Shown here: piece by piece, positions 27,069-35,610 of the stretch | Layout of the letters: each line of letters opens with the position of its first letter | Position numbering within the stretch: position 1 is the first letter of the stretch | Translations under genes and position numbers: made by a program | NCBI GenBank assembly: GCA_944320195.1 | Contig: CALUGP010000058.1 | Location: forward strand, 1 to 59,139 | DNA: 59,139 bases | Direction: 5' to 3' | Source of the DNA: an uncultured Prevotella sp. | GTDB lineage: Bacteria; Bacteroidota; Bacteroidia; Bacteroidales; Bacteroidaceae | Notes under the pieces: model-generated | The model's input: only the letters and a program-made list of their open reading frames with translations | What the model was told of the DNA's origin: nothing | The model's database searches: none

Positions 27069-29300
27069 ATGAAGACATTTCTGACAACAGCCGTTTTCGC
27101 CGCGTGCGCGGCCCCGGCTTCTTGGGGACAGGCACTGCCCGTGTATCTTGACGACACAAAACCGATCGAGCAGCGCGTCGAGGACGCGCTCGGGAGGATG
27201 ACGCTCGATGAGAAAATCGCCGTAATCCACGCCCAGAGCAAGTTCAGCTCGCCCGGAGTGCCGCGCCTCGGCATACCAGAGTTCTGGACCGACGACGGCC
27301 CCCACGGCGTGCGCCCCGACGTGCTTTGGGACGAATGGGTGCAGGCCGGGCAGACCAACGACTCTTGCGTGGCCTTCCCCGCGCTTACGTGTCTCGCCGC
27401 CACGTGGAACCCATCCATGGCTTCCGCCTACGGCAAGGCCCTCGGCGAGGAAGCGCTCTACCGCGGCAAGGACATGATCCTGGGCCCCGGCGTGAACATT
27501 TACCGCACTCCGCTGGGCGGACGCAACTTCGAGTACATGGGCGAAGACCCGTGCCTGGCCTCGCGCATGGTGGTTCCATACATCCGCGGACTTCAGTCCA
27601 ACGGGGTCGCCGCGTGCGTGAAGCACTACGCGCTGAACAATGACGAGGTGTACCGCCACCAGGTGAACGTCGTCGTAGGCGACCGGGCGCTGTATGAGAT
27701 ATACCTCCCGGCCTTCAAGGCCGCCGTGAAGGAAGGGCGCACGTGGGGCATAATGGGCTCTTACAACCTCTACGGCAACCAGCACAACTGCCACAATCGC
27801 CGCCTGCTCGTCGACATACTGAAAGGCGAGTGGGGGTACGACGGCGTGGTGGTGAGCGACTGGGGCGGAACGCACGACACTCGCCAGGCCATAGAGAACG
27901 GCCTCGACATGGAGTTCGGCACATGGACCGACGGCCTTGTCTTCGGCCTGTCGAACGCATACGACAACTACTTCATGGCCCGTCCCTACAAGGAGCTGAT
28001 ACGGAAGGGCGAATATACCACCAAGGAACTCGACGACAAGGTGCGCCGAGTGCTCCGCCTCTTCTTCCGCACGTCGATGAACCGCAGCCGCGGATTCGGC
28101 TCGATGAACTCCGAGGAGCACTACGCCGTGGCGCGCAAGGTGGCCGGCGAGGGCATAGTGCTGCTGAAGAACAAGGGCGGCATACTGCCGCTTGACACGA
28201 CGAAGGCCCTCAGCGTGCTCGTGGTCGGCGAGAACGCCATCAAGATGATGACCGTGGGCGGAGGCAGCTCGTCGCTCAAGGCGCAGAGAGAGACGCTTCC
28301 GCTCGACGGCATGCGCAGCCTGCTGGGCGGCAAGATAAAGGTTGAATACGCCCGCGGATACGTGGGCGACACCACCGGCAACTGCGACGGAGTGGTGGCG
28401 AAGCAGAGCCTTTACGACCCGCGCACGCCCGACGAGCTGCTGGCCGAGGCCGTGGAGAAGGCCCGCAAGGCCGACTGTGTGGTAATGTTCGGCGGACTCA
28501 ACAAGGGCAACCACCAGGACTCTGAGGGCAACGACCGCCTGGACTACGGCCTGCCGTACGGCCAGGACCGACTGATAGAGGCTCTTGCCAAGGCCAACAG
28601 CAACTTCGTGTACGTCAACATATCGGGAAACGCCGTGGCCATGCCGTGGAAAGACAAGGTGCCGGCCATCGTGCAGGGCTGGTTCCTCGGCTCTACGGCC
28701 GGCGAGGCTCTGGCCGACGTGCTCACCGGGCGCGTCAACCCGTCGGGCAAGCTGCCCTATTCATGGATGGCGAAGCTCGACGACTACGGGGCGCACAAGC
28801 TGGGAACGTATCCCGGAACGTGGCGCGACGGCAAGAAGATAATCGACGAGGAATACAAGGAAGGCATCTTCGTGGGCTACCGCTGGGCCGACAAGGAGAA
28901 GCTGAAGCCCACGTTCGCCTTCGGCCACGGCCTGAGCTACACCACCTTCAAGATAGGAAAGGCCACGGCAGACAAGGCCGAAATGGCGCTGGGCGACAGC
29001 ATAACCTTCACCGTCAGCGTGACCAACACCGGCAGGAAGGCCGGCGCGGAGGTGGTGCAGCTGTATGTCCGCGACTGCGAGTCGTCGCTCGTCCGCCCCT
29101 ACAAGGAGCTTAAGGCGTTCAGGAAAGTGAGCCTTGCGCCCGGCGAGACGAGGTGGGTAAGCCTGACGATAGGCACCGACGCCCTCAGCTTCTTCGACGA
29201 CAAGGCGCACGAGTGGAAGGCGGAGCCGGGCGAGTTTGAGGCCATGATAGGCAACTCGTCGGACAACCTTGCGCAAAAAGTAAAGTTCAAATTAAAATAA
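27069..29300 (+). CDS. glycoside hydrolase family 3, beta-glucosidase-like
   Basis: A 743-residue exo-acting glycosidase with a signal peptide (1-20, ending SWGQ). The GH3 N-terminal barrel has FWTDDGPHGVRPDV, GRNFEYMGEDP, KHYALNNDE and the nucleophile Asp about 264 in VVVSDWGGTHD. The C-terminal domain carries HQDSEGNDR, whose Glu (about 486) fits the acid/base of beta-glucosidases. A fibronectin-III-like domain closes the protein (VSVTNTGRKAGAEVVQLYV). It probably removes terminal beta-linked glucose or a related sugar from oligosaccharides brought in by the SusCD pair. The next GH3 gene starts 7 bp after its stop, so the two are surely cotranscribed. Confidence 0.93.
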   Translation: MKTFLTTAVFAACAAPASWGQALPVYLDDTKPIEQRVEDALGRMTLDEKIAVIHAQSKFSSPGVPRLGIPEFWTDDGPHGVRPDVLWDEWVQAGQTNDSCVAFPALTCLAATWNPSMASAYGKALGEEALYRGKDMILGPGVNIYRTPLGGRNFEYMGEDPCLASRMVVPYIRGLQSNGVAACVKHYALNNDEVYRHQVNVVVGDRALYEIYLPAFKAAVKEGRTWGIMGSYNLYGNQHNCHNRRLLVDILKGEWGYDGVVVSDWGGTHDTRQAIENGLDMEFGTWTDGLVFGLSNAYDNYFMARPYKELIRKGEYTTKELDDKVRRVLRLFFRTSMNRSRGFGSMNSEEHYAVARKVAGEGIVLLKNKGGILPLDTTKALSVLVVGENAIKMMTVGGGSSSLKAQRETLPLDGMRSLLGGKIKVEYARGYVGDTTGNCDGVVAKQSLYDPRTPDELLAEAVEKARKADCVVMFGGLNKGNHQDSEGNDRLDYGLPYGQDRLIEALAKANSNFVYVNISGNAVAMPWKDKVPAIVQGWFLGSTAGEALADVLTGRVNPSGKLPYSWMAKLDDYGAHKLGTYPGTWRDGKKIIDEEYKEGIFVGYRWADKEKLKPTFAFGHGLSYTTFKIGKATADKAEMALGDSITFTVSVTNTGRKAGAEVVQLYVRDCESSLVRPYKELKAFRKVSLAPGETRWVSLTIGTDALSFFDDKAHEWKAEPGEFEAMIGNSSDNLAQKVKFKLK

Positions 29301-29307
29301 AAGACAT

Positions 29308-31569
29308 ATGATAAGATTGGGAAAAACAATGGCAGCCGTGGCGGCATGTGTGCTCACGCTGCCGTCAATGGCGCAGACAGAGGGCATGGACGAGTTCGTC
29401 GACAAGCTCATGTCGCGCATGACGCTCAGCGAGAAGATAGGACAGCTCAACCTTCAGGTGGCCGGCGACATAACCACCGGCCAGGCCCAGAACACCGAGG
29501 TGGCCGGCATCATCAGGGCCGGAGGCATGGGCGGAGTGTTCAACCTGAAGGGAGTCGAGAAGGTAAGGGAGCTGCAGCAGATTGCCGTGGAGCAGAGCCG
29601 GCTGGGCATTCCGCTGCTTGTCGGCATGGATGTGATACACGGTTACGAGACGATATTCCCCATACCGCTCGCCCTCTCGTGCTCATGGGACGTGGATGCG
29701 GTGGAGGAGGCGGCGCGCATTGCCGCCAAGGAGGCTTCGGCCGACGGCGTGAACTGGGTGTTCAGCCCGATGGTGGACATATGCGTTGACGCCCGCTGGG
29801 GCCGCATAGCCGAGGGAAACGGCGAAGACCCTTACCTGGGGGCGCAGCTGGCCAGGGCCATGGTACGCGGATACCAGGGCGACTACTCCAGCCGCGAGAA
29901 CGTGATGGCCTGCATGAAGCACTTTGCGCTGTACGGCGCGGTTGAGGCCGGACTCGACTACAACACGGTCGACATGAGCCGCCTGCGCATGTTCAACCAG
30001 TATTTTCCGCCTTACCGGGCGGCTGTGGAGGAAGGAGCGGGCAGCGTGATGTCGTCGTTCAACATCGTCGACGGCGTGCCCGCCACGGCCAACCGCTGGC
30101 TTTTGGACGACGTGCTGCGCAAGATGTGGAAGTTCGACGGCTTCGTGGCTACCGACTACGGGTCGATTGGCGAGATGACGTCCCACGGCGTGGGCGGCGA
30201 CCTTAAGCATGCGTCGGCCCTGGCGCTCAACGCCGGCACCGACATGGACATGTGCTCGATGGGATTCTACGGCACGCTGGAGCAGTCGGTGAAGGACGGC
30301 ACGGTGAGCCTGGAGGCCGTTGATCAGGCCTGCCGCCGTGTGCTCGAGGCCAAGTACAAGCTGGGACTTTTCAAAGATCCTTACAAGTATTGCGACCCCA
30401 AGCGGCGTGCAACCGACATCTTCACGGCCGAAAACCGCGCCGCCGCACGCCGCATAGCCGCCGAGACCTTCGTGCTGCTGAAGAACCGGGACGGCCTGCT
30501 TCCGCTGAAGAAGCAGGGCAAGATAGCCCTCATAGGGCCGCTTGCCGACACGAGGGACAACATGGCCGGCACGTGGTGCGTGGCCTACACGCCCGAGAAG
30601 TACTCCACGCTGAAGGAGGGATTCGAGCGCGCGCTGAGGGGAAAGGCCGAGCTGATCTACGCACAGGGCTGCAACCTGATGGCCGACCCGGCGCGGCAGC
30701 GTGCTGCGGAATCGGGCAAGACGATAAGGCGCGGCGACGACGCGGCCCTAAAGGCCGAGGCTCTTAAGGTGGCGATGCAGGCCGACGTCATAGTGTGCGC
30801 CATGGGAGAGTGTGCCGACATGTCAGGCGAAAGCTCCAGCCGCAGCGACCTGCGCCTGCCCGACGTGCAGCGCGAGCTGCTCGCCGAGCTTGTGAAATTG
30901 GGCAAGCCGGTGGTGATGCTCAACTTCTCGGGCCGTCCCACGGTGCTCGAATGGGAGCATGAGAATGTCGACGCGATACTCAACGTGTGGTTCGGAGGCA
31001 GCGAGGCGGCCGACGCCATCTGCGACGTGCTCTTCGGCGACGTGGCTCCCAGCGGCCGCCTGACCACCTCGTTCCCGCGCACCACGGGCCAGCTGCCCAT
31101 GTATTACAACTACCTGACCAGCGGAAGGCCGCTGCCCGACGGCACAAAGGAGTTCCACAAGTTCTCGGCCAACTGGCTCGACTGCGTGAGCGGTCCGCTG
31201 TACCCCTTCGGCTACGGGCTGACTTACACCACGTTCGCCTACGGCAAGCCCACGGTGACAGGCTCGGGGCGCACGTTCAAGGCTTCGGTCACGGTGACAA
31301 ACACAGGCGCGAGGGACGCATGCGAGGTGGTGCAGCTCTACGTGCACGACCGCGTGGCCTCGATATCTCGCCCCAACAAGGAGCTAAAGGGCTTCAGCCG
31401 CGTAATGCTGAAGGCCGGCGAGAGCAAGGAAGTGACGTTTGACATCACCGGTGAAGAACTCTCATACTACAACGCCGAGGGCGGGGAAGTGTTCGAGCCG
31501 GGCGCGTTTGACATCATGATAGGCCACGACAGCTCGTCGCTCCAGACCGTAACCATTACGGCCGAATGA
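29308..31569 (+). CDS. glycoside hydrolase family 3, BglX-like
   Basis: A 753-residue periplasmic GH3 enzyme with a signal peptide (1-22, ending SMAQ). BglX-type features: LLVGMDVIHGYETIFPIPLA, WGRIAEGNGEDPYLG, KHFALYGAVEAGLDY, nucleophile Asp about 283 in FVATDYGS, and GESSSRSDLRLP with the likely acid/base Glu about 508. A C-terminal Fn3-like domain is present (VTVTNTGARDACEVVQLYV). It differs clearly from the upstream GH3 protein, so the two probably split linkages or sugars rather than being a recent duplication. It is the last enzyme gene of the locus. Confidence 0.93.
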   Translation: MIRLGKTMAAVAACVLTLPSMAQTEGMDEFVDKLMSRMTLSEKIGQLNLQVAGDITTGQAQNTEVAGIIRAGGMGGVFNLKGVEKVRELQQIAVEQSRLGIPLLVGMDVIHGYETIFPIPLALSCSWDVDAVEEAARIAAKEASADGVNWVFSPMVDICVDARWGRIAEGNGEDPYLGAQLARAMVRGYQGDYSSRENVMACMKHFALYGAVEAGLDYNTVDMSRLRMFNQYFPPYRAAVEEGAGSVMSSFNIVDGVPATANRWLLDDVLRKMWKFDGFVATDYGSIGEMTSHGVGGDLKHASALALNAGTDMDMCSMGFYGTLEQSVKDGTVSLEAVDQACRRVLEAKYKLGLFKDPYKYCDPKRRATDIFTAENRAAARRIAAETFVLLKNRDGLLPLKKQGKIALIGPLADTRDNMAGTWCVAYTPEKYSTLKEGFERALRGKAELIYAQGCNLMADPARQRAAESGKTIRRGDDAALKAEALKVAMQADVIVCAMGECADMSGESSSRSDLRLPDVQRELLAELVKLGKPVVMLNFSGRPTVLEWEHENVDAILNVWFGGSEAADAICDVLFGDVAPSGRLTTSFPRTTGQLPMYYNYLTSGRPLPDGTKEFHKFSANWLDCVSGPLYPFGYGLTYTTFAYGKPTVTGSGRTFKASVTVTNTGARDACEVVQLYVHDRVASISRPNKELKGFSRVMLKAGESKEVTFDITGEELSYYNAEGGEVFEPGAFDIMIGHDSSSLQTVTITAE

Positions 31570-31601
31570 TCAGTCGGCGCAACTGCCTGGCATCCAGCGC
31601 T

Positions 31602-31684
31602 TTGCAAAAGGCCGTCAACCGCACTGCGATTGACGGCCTTTTGTCGTGCTGTTTGCGGCCTTTCGCATTGTAAAAGGCCGCCGG
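31602..31684. repeat. R-family cluster (R9) downstream of the GH3 operon
   Basis: Words AAAAGGCCGTCAACCGC, GCGATTGACGGCCTTTTGT, TTTGCGGCCTTTCGC and AAAAGGCCGCC form stacked hairpins between the GH3 operon and the regulator promoter. They are a plausible 3' end for the enzyme transcript. Confidence 0.65.
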
Positions 31685-31749
31685 TTGGAATCTGTCCGGC
31701 CGTGCCCGGCCCGGCAACGGAGCCGTATGTCAAGAAATGCCTGCCATAA

Positions 31750-31781
31750 TTTGGGATTTTCACGATATTGACTTAATTTTG
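31750..31781 (+). promoter_or_regulatory. promoter of the DUF6377 regulator gene
   Basis: TTTG at 31750-31753 and TAATTTTG at 31774-31781 are 20 bp apart, a full match to the Bacteroidota consensus. Transcription would begin at about 31785, just past the first in-frame ATG (31783). This argues for translation from a downstream ATG (31810 or 31825). Confidence 0.75.
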
Positions 31782-31824
31782 CATGGTCGTCGTTTTTTAC
31801 GGCAAGGCCATGCCTCTAACGCAT

Positions 31825-33567
31825 ATGATTAAAAACACAATATCCATCTTGCTCATGCTGCTCGCCGTGGCCCAGGCCGCAGCCGTGGAGAAGGCTGACT
31901 CGGTGTACCGCCTTATAGACAAGGCCATGGCCGGGGCCGACGCATACTTCGAGCGGCGCGAGGCCCGCATAGACGGACTGAAGAGCCGCCTGCAAGGCAG
32001 CCGGGAGCCGGCGCGGCGGTACGCACTGGAGTTCAGCCTGTACGAGGAATACCGTGGCCTGTCAAACGACTCGGCCCTGGCCTACATAGAGAGGGCTGCG
32101 GCCACCGCGGCGGCGCGCGGCGACAAGGCGTCGGCCGCAAAGTGCATGGCCCTGGAGGCATGCCAGTGCTCGATGTCGGGGCTGTACGCCGAGGCGCTCG
32201 TCGTGCTTGGCCGCATCGACCTGCAGTCGCTCGACAGCGTGGGGCTGCCGCTGTATTACCACGCGCGCAGCGACCTCTACGCCGGGATAGCGGCGCACAC
32301 CGCCGTGCCGTCGATGAAGAGCGGGTATGCCGGCTTGTCGTCGGCCTACGAGGACTCGCTGCTCGCCGTCACCGGCGAGGACGATGCCCTGTACCTGCAA
32401 CACATGGAAAAGAGGATGTTCGCGGCAGGCGACTATTACGGAGCCTTGCGCTACAACGAGAAATGGATGAGGCTGAGGGGGCACGTGCCCACGGAGTTTG
32501 CCGTGATAGCCTTTTACCGTTACCTTGACTACAAGATGCTGGGCAACGAGGCCGAGTGGACTTACTGGCTGGCCATGTCGGCCCTGGCCGACATACGCAA
32601 CGGCACCACCGACCAGGCGTCCATGTGGGAGCTGGCACAGCATATGTACACTACGGGCGACTATGAGCGTGCCAACCGCTACATAGATTTTGCCGGGGCG
32701 TGCGTGAGAAAGTTCCATACGGCCCTGCGCAGCTACCAGGTGCTGCCCGTGCTCTCGGTCATAAGCAAGAAATATCAGGCCGACATGGCCTCCACCAACC
32801 GCATGCTGTACGTGGCGCTGGTGGCCGCCAGCGTGTTCGCCCTCACCGTGCTGTGCTTCGCCGCATACCTGGTGAGGCAGCGCCGCCGGCTCGCCGCCGC
32901 GCAGGCCTCTCTGAGGGAGGGCAACGAGCGGCTTACGAAGCTCAACGGCGAGATGCAGAAAGCCATGCGCGAACTTGACCTGAGCAACCGCAGGCTCACC
33001 GCCACCGGCGAGCGGCTCAACGCCGCCGTGGCCGGCCTCGACGAGAGCAACCGCGTAAAGGAAAAGTACATCGGCCTCTTCCTGCGCCAGTGCTCGTCAT
33101 ACATTGAGCGCATGGACCACATGCGCCGCGACGTGCTCGCCATGGTGAAGGCCAAGCGTTACGGCGAACTTTACGACATGGTGAAGAAACACGGCTTCCG
33201 CGACAAGGAGCAGGAAGAGCTGTTCGAGATATTCGACTCCACGTTCATACGCCTTTTCCCCACGTTCGTCGACGAGTTCAACCAGCTGCTCCGGCCCGAA
33301 TGCCGCATAGCACTGGCCGACCAGTCGAAGCTCAACACGGGCGTAAGGATATTCGCGCTGATACGCCTCGGGATTGACGACAGCTCGAAGATAGCCGAGT
33401 TCCTGCACTACTCCGTCAACACAATATACAACTACCGCGCAAGGATAAAGAACGGGGCGATGGTGAGCCGCGACGAGTTTGAGGACATGGTGAGGTCCAT
33501 AGGGCTGCCCAGGCGCGTGGCGAAAGGCTGCTCCGACACCACGGACGGCGGCCCGAGTGAAGAATGA
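31825..33567 (+). CDS. DUF6377-type membrane-bound transcriptional regulator of the PUL
   Basis: A roughly 580-residue protein of the kind found beside SusCD loci in Bacteroidota. The start at MIKNTISILL gives a signal peptide (1-20) and agrees with the promoter position. Upstream ATGs at 31783 and 31810 are less likely. Helical TPR-like repeats fill the periplasmic part (about 60-320). One membrane segment follows (about 327-349, YVALVAASVFALTVLCFAAY), then a coiled coil (LREGNERLTKLNGEMQKAMR). The cytoplasmic end has a helix-turn-helix-like segment (IDDSSKIAEFLHYSVNTIYN). It probably senses a sugar in the periplasm and controls the adjoining locus. The DNA-binding role is inferred from the family. 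Confidence 0.82.
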   Translation: MIKNTISILLMLLAVAQAAAVEKADSVYRLIDKAMAGADAYFERREARIDGLKSRLQGSREPARRYALEFSLYEEYRGLSNDSALAYIERAAATAAARGDKASAAKCMALEACQCSMSGLYAEALVVLGRIDLQSLDSVGLPLYYHARSDLYAGIAAHTAVPSMKSGYAGLSSAYEDSLLAVTGEDDALYLQHMEKRMFAAGDYYGALRYNEKWMRLRGHVPTEFAVIAFYRYLDYKMLGNEAEWTYWLAMSALADIRNGTTDQASMWELAQHMYTTGDYERANRYIDFAGACVRKFHTALRSYQVLPVLSVISKKYQADMASTNRMLYVALVAASVFALTVLCFAAYLVRQRRRLAAAQASLREGNERLTKLNGEMQKAMRELDLSNRRLTATGERLNAAVAGLDESNRVKEKYIGLFLRQCSSYIERMDHMRRDVLAMVKAKRYGELYDMVKKHGFRDKEQEELFEIFDSTFIRLFPTFVDEFNQLLRPECRIALADQSKLNTGVRIFALIRLGIDDSSKIAEFLHYSVNTIYNYRARIKNGAMVSRDEFEDMVRSIGLPRRVAKGCSDTTDGGPSEE

Positions 33568-33586
33568 CAACCAAAAATAAGCATAA

Positions 33587-34144
33587 ATGAAGATAGCAGT
33601 ATTCTGTTCGGCCAACTCTGACATCAGCGCCGGATACTTCAAAGCGGCCGCGGAGTTGGGCCGATGGATAGGCCGTCGCGGCCACACCCTGGTGTTCGGA
33701 GGGTGCAACCTGGGGCTGATGGAGTGTGTGGCAAAGGCCGTGCGCGAGGCCGGCGGACGGTCGATAGGCGTAGTGCCGCAGATAATAGAGCGCGGCGGCA
33801 AGGCCAGTCCCTCTATGGACGTGACGATACCTTGCGACAACCTGAGCGACCGCAAGGATCTCATGCTCGCCCAATGTGACGCCGCCGTGGCCCTGCCCGG
33901 CGGCCTGGGCACGCTCGACGAGGTGTTCACCATGGCCGCCTCCGCCACCATCGGCTACCACCACAAGCCCATAGTGCTGCTCAACGTGGACGGATTCTGG
34001 GACTCGCTCGCCGCCCTTCTCGACGAATACCAGCGCAAGGGAATGATCAGGGGAGACTGGAGGAGCATAATAAAAGTGGCAGCCCCGCCCGTCACTCACC
34101 AAGAAGAAGACGCCTGGAATGCCTTTCTTGACACGCTCCTGTAA
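33587..34144 (+). CDS. LOG-family (TIGR00730) Rossmann-fold phosphoribohydrolase
   Basis: A 185-residue lysine-decarboxylase-like fold protein. It has FGGCNLGLMECVAKAV and the signature LPGGLGTLDEVF (PGGxGTxxE, about 103-111). Family members hydrolyse the N-glycosidic bond of cytokinin-type nucleotides or AMP. The bacterial physiological substrate is often unclear. Length is normal. It starts 19 bp after the regulator gene and may be cotranscribed with it, although no functional link is obvious. A strong intrinsic terminator follows. Confidence 0.88.
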   Translation: MKIAVFCSANSDISAGYFKAAAELGRWIGRRGHTLVFGGCNLGLMECVAKAVREAGGRSIGVVPQIIERGGKASPSMDVTIPCDNLSDRKDLMLAQCDAAVALPGGLGTLDEVFTMAASATIGYHHKPIVLLNVDGFWDSLAALLDEYQRKGMIRGDWRSIIKVAAPPVTHQEEDAWNAFLDTLL

Positions 34145-34164
34145 GCATTATGAATAATGATAAG

Positions 34165-34221
34165 ACAAAACCGGCTTGGCGATAGAATTCATGTCGCCAA
34201 GCCGGTTTTGTTGTTTTCATC
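34165..34221 (+). terminator. intrinsic terminator after the LOG-family gene
   Basis: A perfect 18-bp stem (ACAAAACCGGCTTGGCGA, 34165-34182, with its complement 34194-34211), an 11-nt loop and a T-rich tail (TTTTGTTGTTTT). The A-run on the left arm means it could also serve the converging flavodiiron gene. Confidence 0.85.
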
Positions 34222-34229
34222 CTCAAAGT

Positions 34230-34278
34230 CTCATCAAGCTCCACTCCCTTGGGGAGGGTTGGGGTGGGTGCCAGGTGT
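34230..34278. repeat. single C-family repeat (C7)
   Basis: CAAGCTCCACTCCCTTGGGG, then AGGGTTGGGGTGGGTGCCAG, lies just past the terminator and at the 3' side of the flavodiiron gene. It is the only C-family copy without a facing partner in the same gap, apart from C1. Confidence 0.6.
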
Positions 34279-34300
34279 GTCGTGGCTGGATGTCAGCCCC

Positions 34301-35494
34301 TCATCTGTCCTGCTTCAGGCGCTCCGCCATGGCGCGTCCGAGCGCCTCGCACTGCGCGAAGGTGTCGTCCTTGAGGCTCTGCTTCATCTCCACCGGGTCG
34401 CCTACAGGCTCGAACTTGAGGCGCGTCTCGTTCCATTCCCTGATGCGCTCCACGGCCTTCCCGGCCCACGCATAGCTGCCGAACCAGCCTATGTAGTGCT
34501 TGTTCTTGATGTCCTTGCCGGCCAGTTCGCTCAAGAGCACTTCCATTTCGTGGTACAGTCCGGCGTTGTACGTCGGCGCGCCGACGATGAGTCCGCGGTA
34601 GCGGAACACGTCGCGTATGATGTAAGAGTGGTGAGTCTTCGACACGTTGTACATTACGATGTTCTTGATGCCGGCCTGGCTCGCCGCGCGGGCTATCACT
34701 TCGGCCATGCGCTCGGTGTTGCCGTACATCGTTCCGTAGCAGATCACGATGCCTTCCTCGGTCTCGTAACGGCTCAGACGGTCGTAGATGCCGATGACTT
34801 TGTCTATGTACTCGTGCCATACGGGGCCGTGCGTGGAGCAGATGTAGTCCAACTGCACGCCTTGTAGCTTCTTCAGGGCGTTCTGCACGGGCACTCCGTA
34901 CTTGCCTACGATGTTCGAATAGTAGCGTATCATTTCCAGCCAGAACTCGTCGCAGTTTATCTCGGAGTCTATTATGCCGCCGTTGAGCGCGCCGAAGCAG
35001 CCGAAGGCGTCGCCCGAGAAGAGCGTGTGGGTGGTTGTCTCGAGCGTCACCATGGTCTCGGGCCAGTGCACCATCGGCGTCAACACGAACGAAAGCTCGT
35101 GCCTGCCGAGGCTTAGCGTGGAGCCGTTGGTCACTTCAATCTCGTCGGTTGTTATCCCGTAGAAGCCCTCAATCATGCCGAACGTCTTTTTGTTGGCCAC
35201 GATTTTCACGCCCGGGTAGTACTTCCGGATAAGCTCTATGGCTCCGCTGTGGTCGGGTTCCATGTGGTTTATCACGAGATAGTCAATCTGGCGGTCGCCC
35301 AGAATCTCGCGTATGTTCTTGAGGTAAGGCATGAAGAAGTCCACCTCTACGGTGTCCACGAGGCACACCTTTTCGTCGTCGATGAGGTAAGAGTTGTATG
35401 AAACTCCGTTGGGCAGCGGCCACAGGCCCTCGAAGAGTTCCTTGTTGCGGTCGTTCACGCCCACGTAATAGATCTTGTCTGTAATCTCAATCAT
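34301..35494 (-). CDS. flavodiiron protein (FprA family, oxygen/NO reductase)
   Basis: A 397-residue A-type flavoprotein that reduces O2 to water or NO to N2O and so protects anaerobes. The beta-lactamase-like domain has the diiron ligands HMEPDH (His77, Glu79, Asp81, His82), HWPET, SGDAFGCFG and STHGPVWHEY. The flavodoxin domain starts near 253 (VICYGTMYGNTERMAEV) and binds FMN. There is no fused rubredoxin, so an external electron donor is needed. Together with the desulfoferrodoxin at 42 kb it points to an anaerobe that meets occasional oxygen. A T-family tract separates it from the sugar-kinase gene upstream on the same strand. Confidence 0.95.
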   Translation of the reverse strand: MIEITDKIYYVGVNDRNKELFEGLWPLPNGVSYNSYLIDDEKVCLVDTVEVDFFMPYLKNIREILGDRQIDYLVINHMEPDHSGAIELIRKYYPGVKIVANKKTFGMIEGFYGITTDEIEVTNGSTLSLGRHELSFVLTPMVHWPETMVTLETTTHTLFSGDAFGCFGALNGGIIDSEINCDEFWLEMIRYYSNIVGKYGVPVQNALKKLQGVQLDYICSTHGPVWHEYIDKVIGIYDRLSRYETEEGIVICYGTMYGNTERMAEVIARAASQAGIKNIVMYNVSKTHHSYIIRDVFRYRGLIVGAPTYNAGLYHEMEVLLSELAGKDIKNKHYIGWFGSYAWAGKAVERIREWNETRLKFEPVGDPVEMKQSLKDDTFAQCEALGRAMAERLKQDR

Positions 35495-35527
35495 GGCTAT
35501 GTTTGTTTTAGTTGTTCTTTATTTTGA

Positions 35528-35610
35528 TAGGGCTAATGAGCCTAATGGGCCGGATGTGCCGTGCATTTGGCATATTGGGCCGATTAGGCTCATTGGCCTC
35601 ATTGTGCTTA
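35528..35610. repeat. T-family tract between sugar kinase and flavodiiron genes (T9)
   Basis: Words GGGCTAATG, AGCCTAATG, GGCCGGATG, TTTGGCATA, TTGGGCCGA and TTAGGCTCA run at roughly 9-bp steps, starting about 34 bp upstream of the flavodiiron start codon (minus strand). The tract forms part of that gene's leader. Confidence 0.65.
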
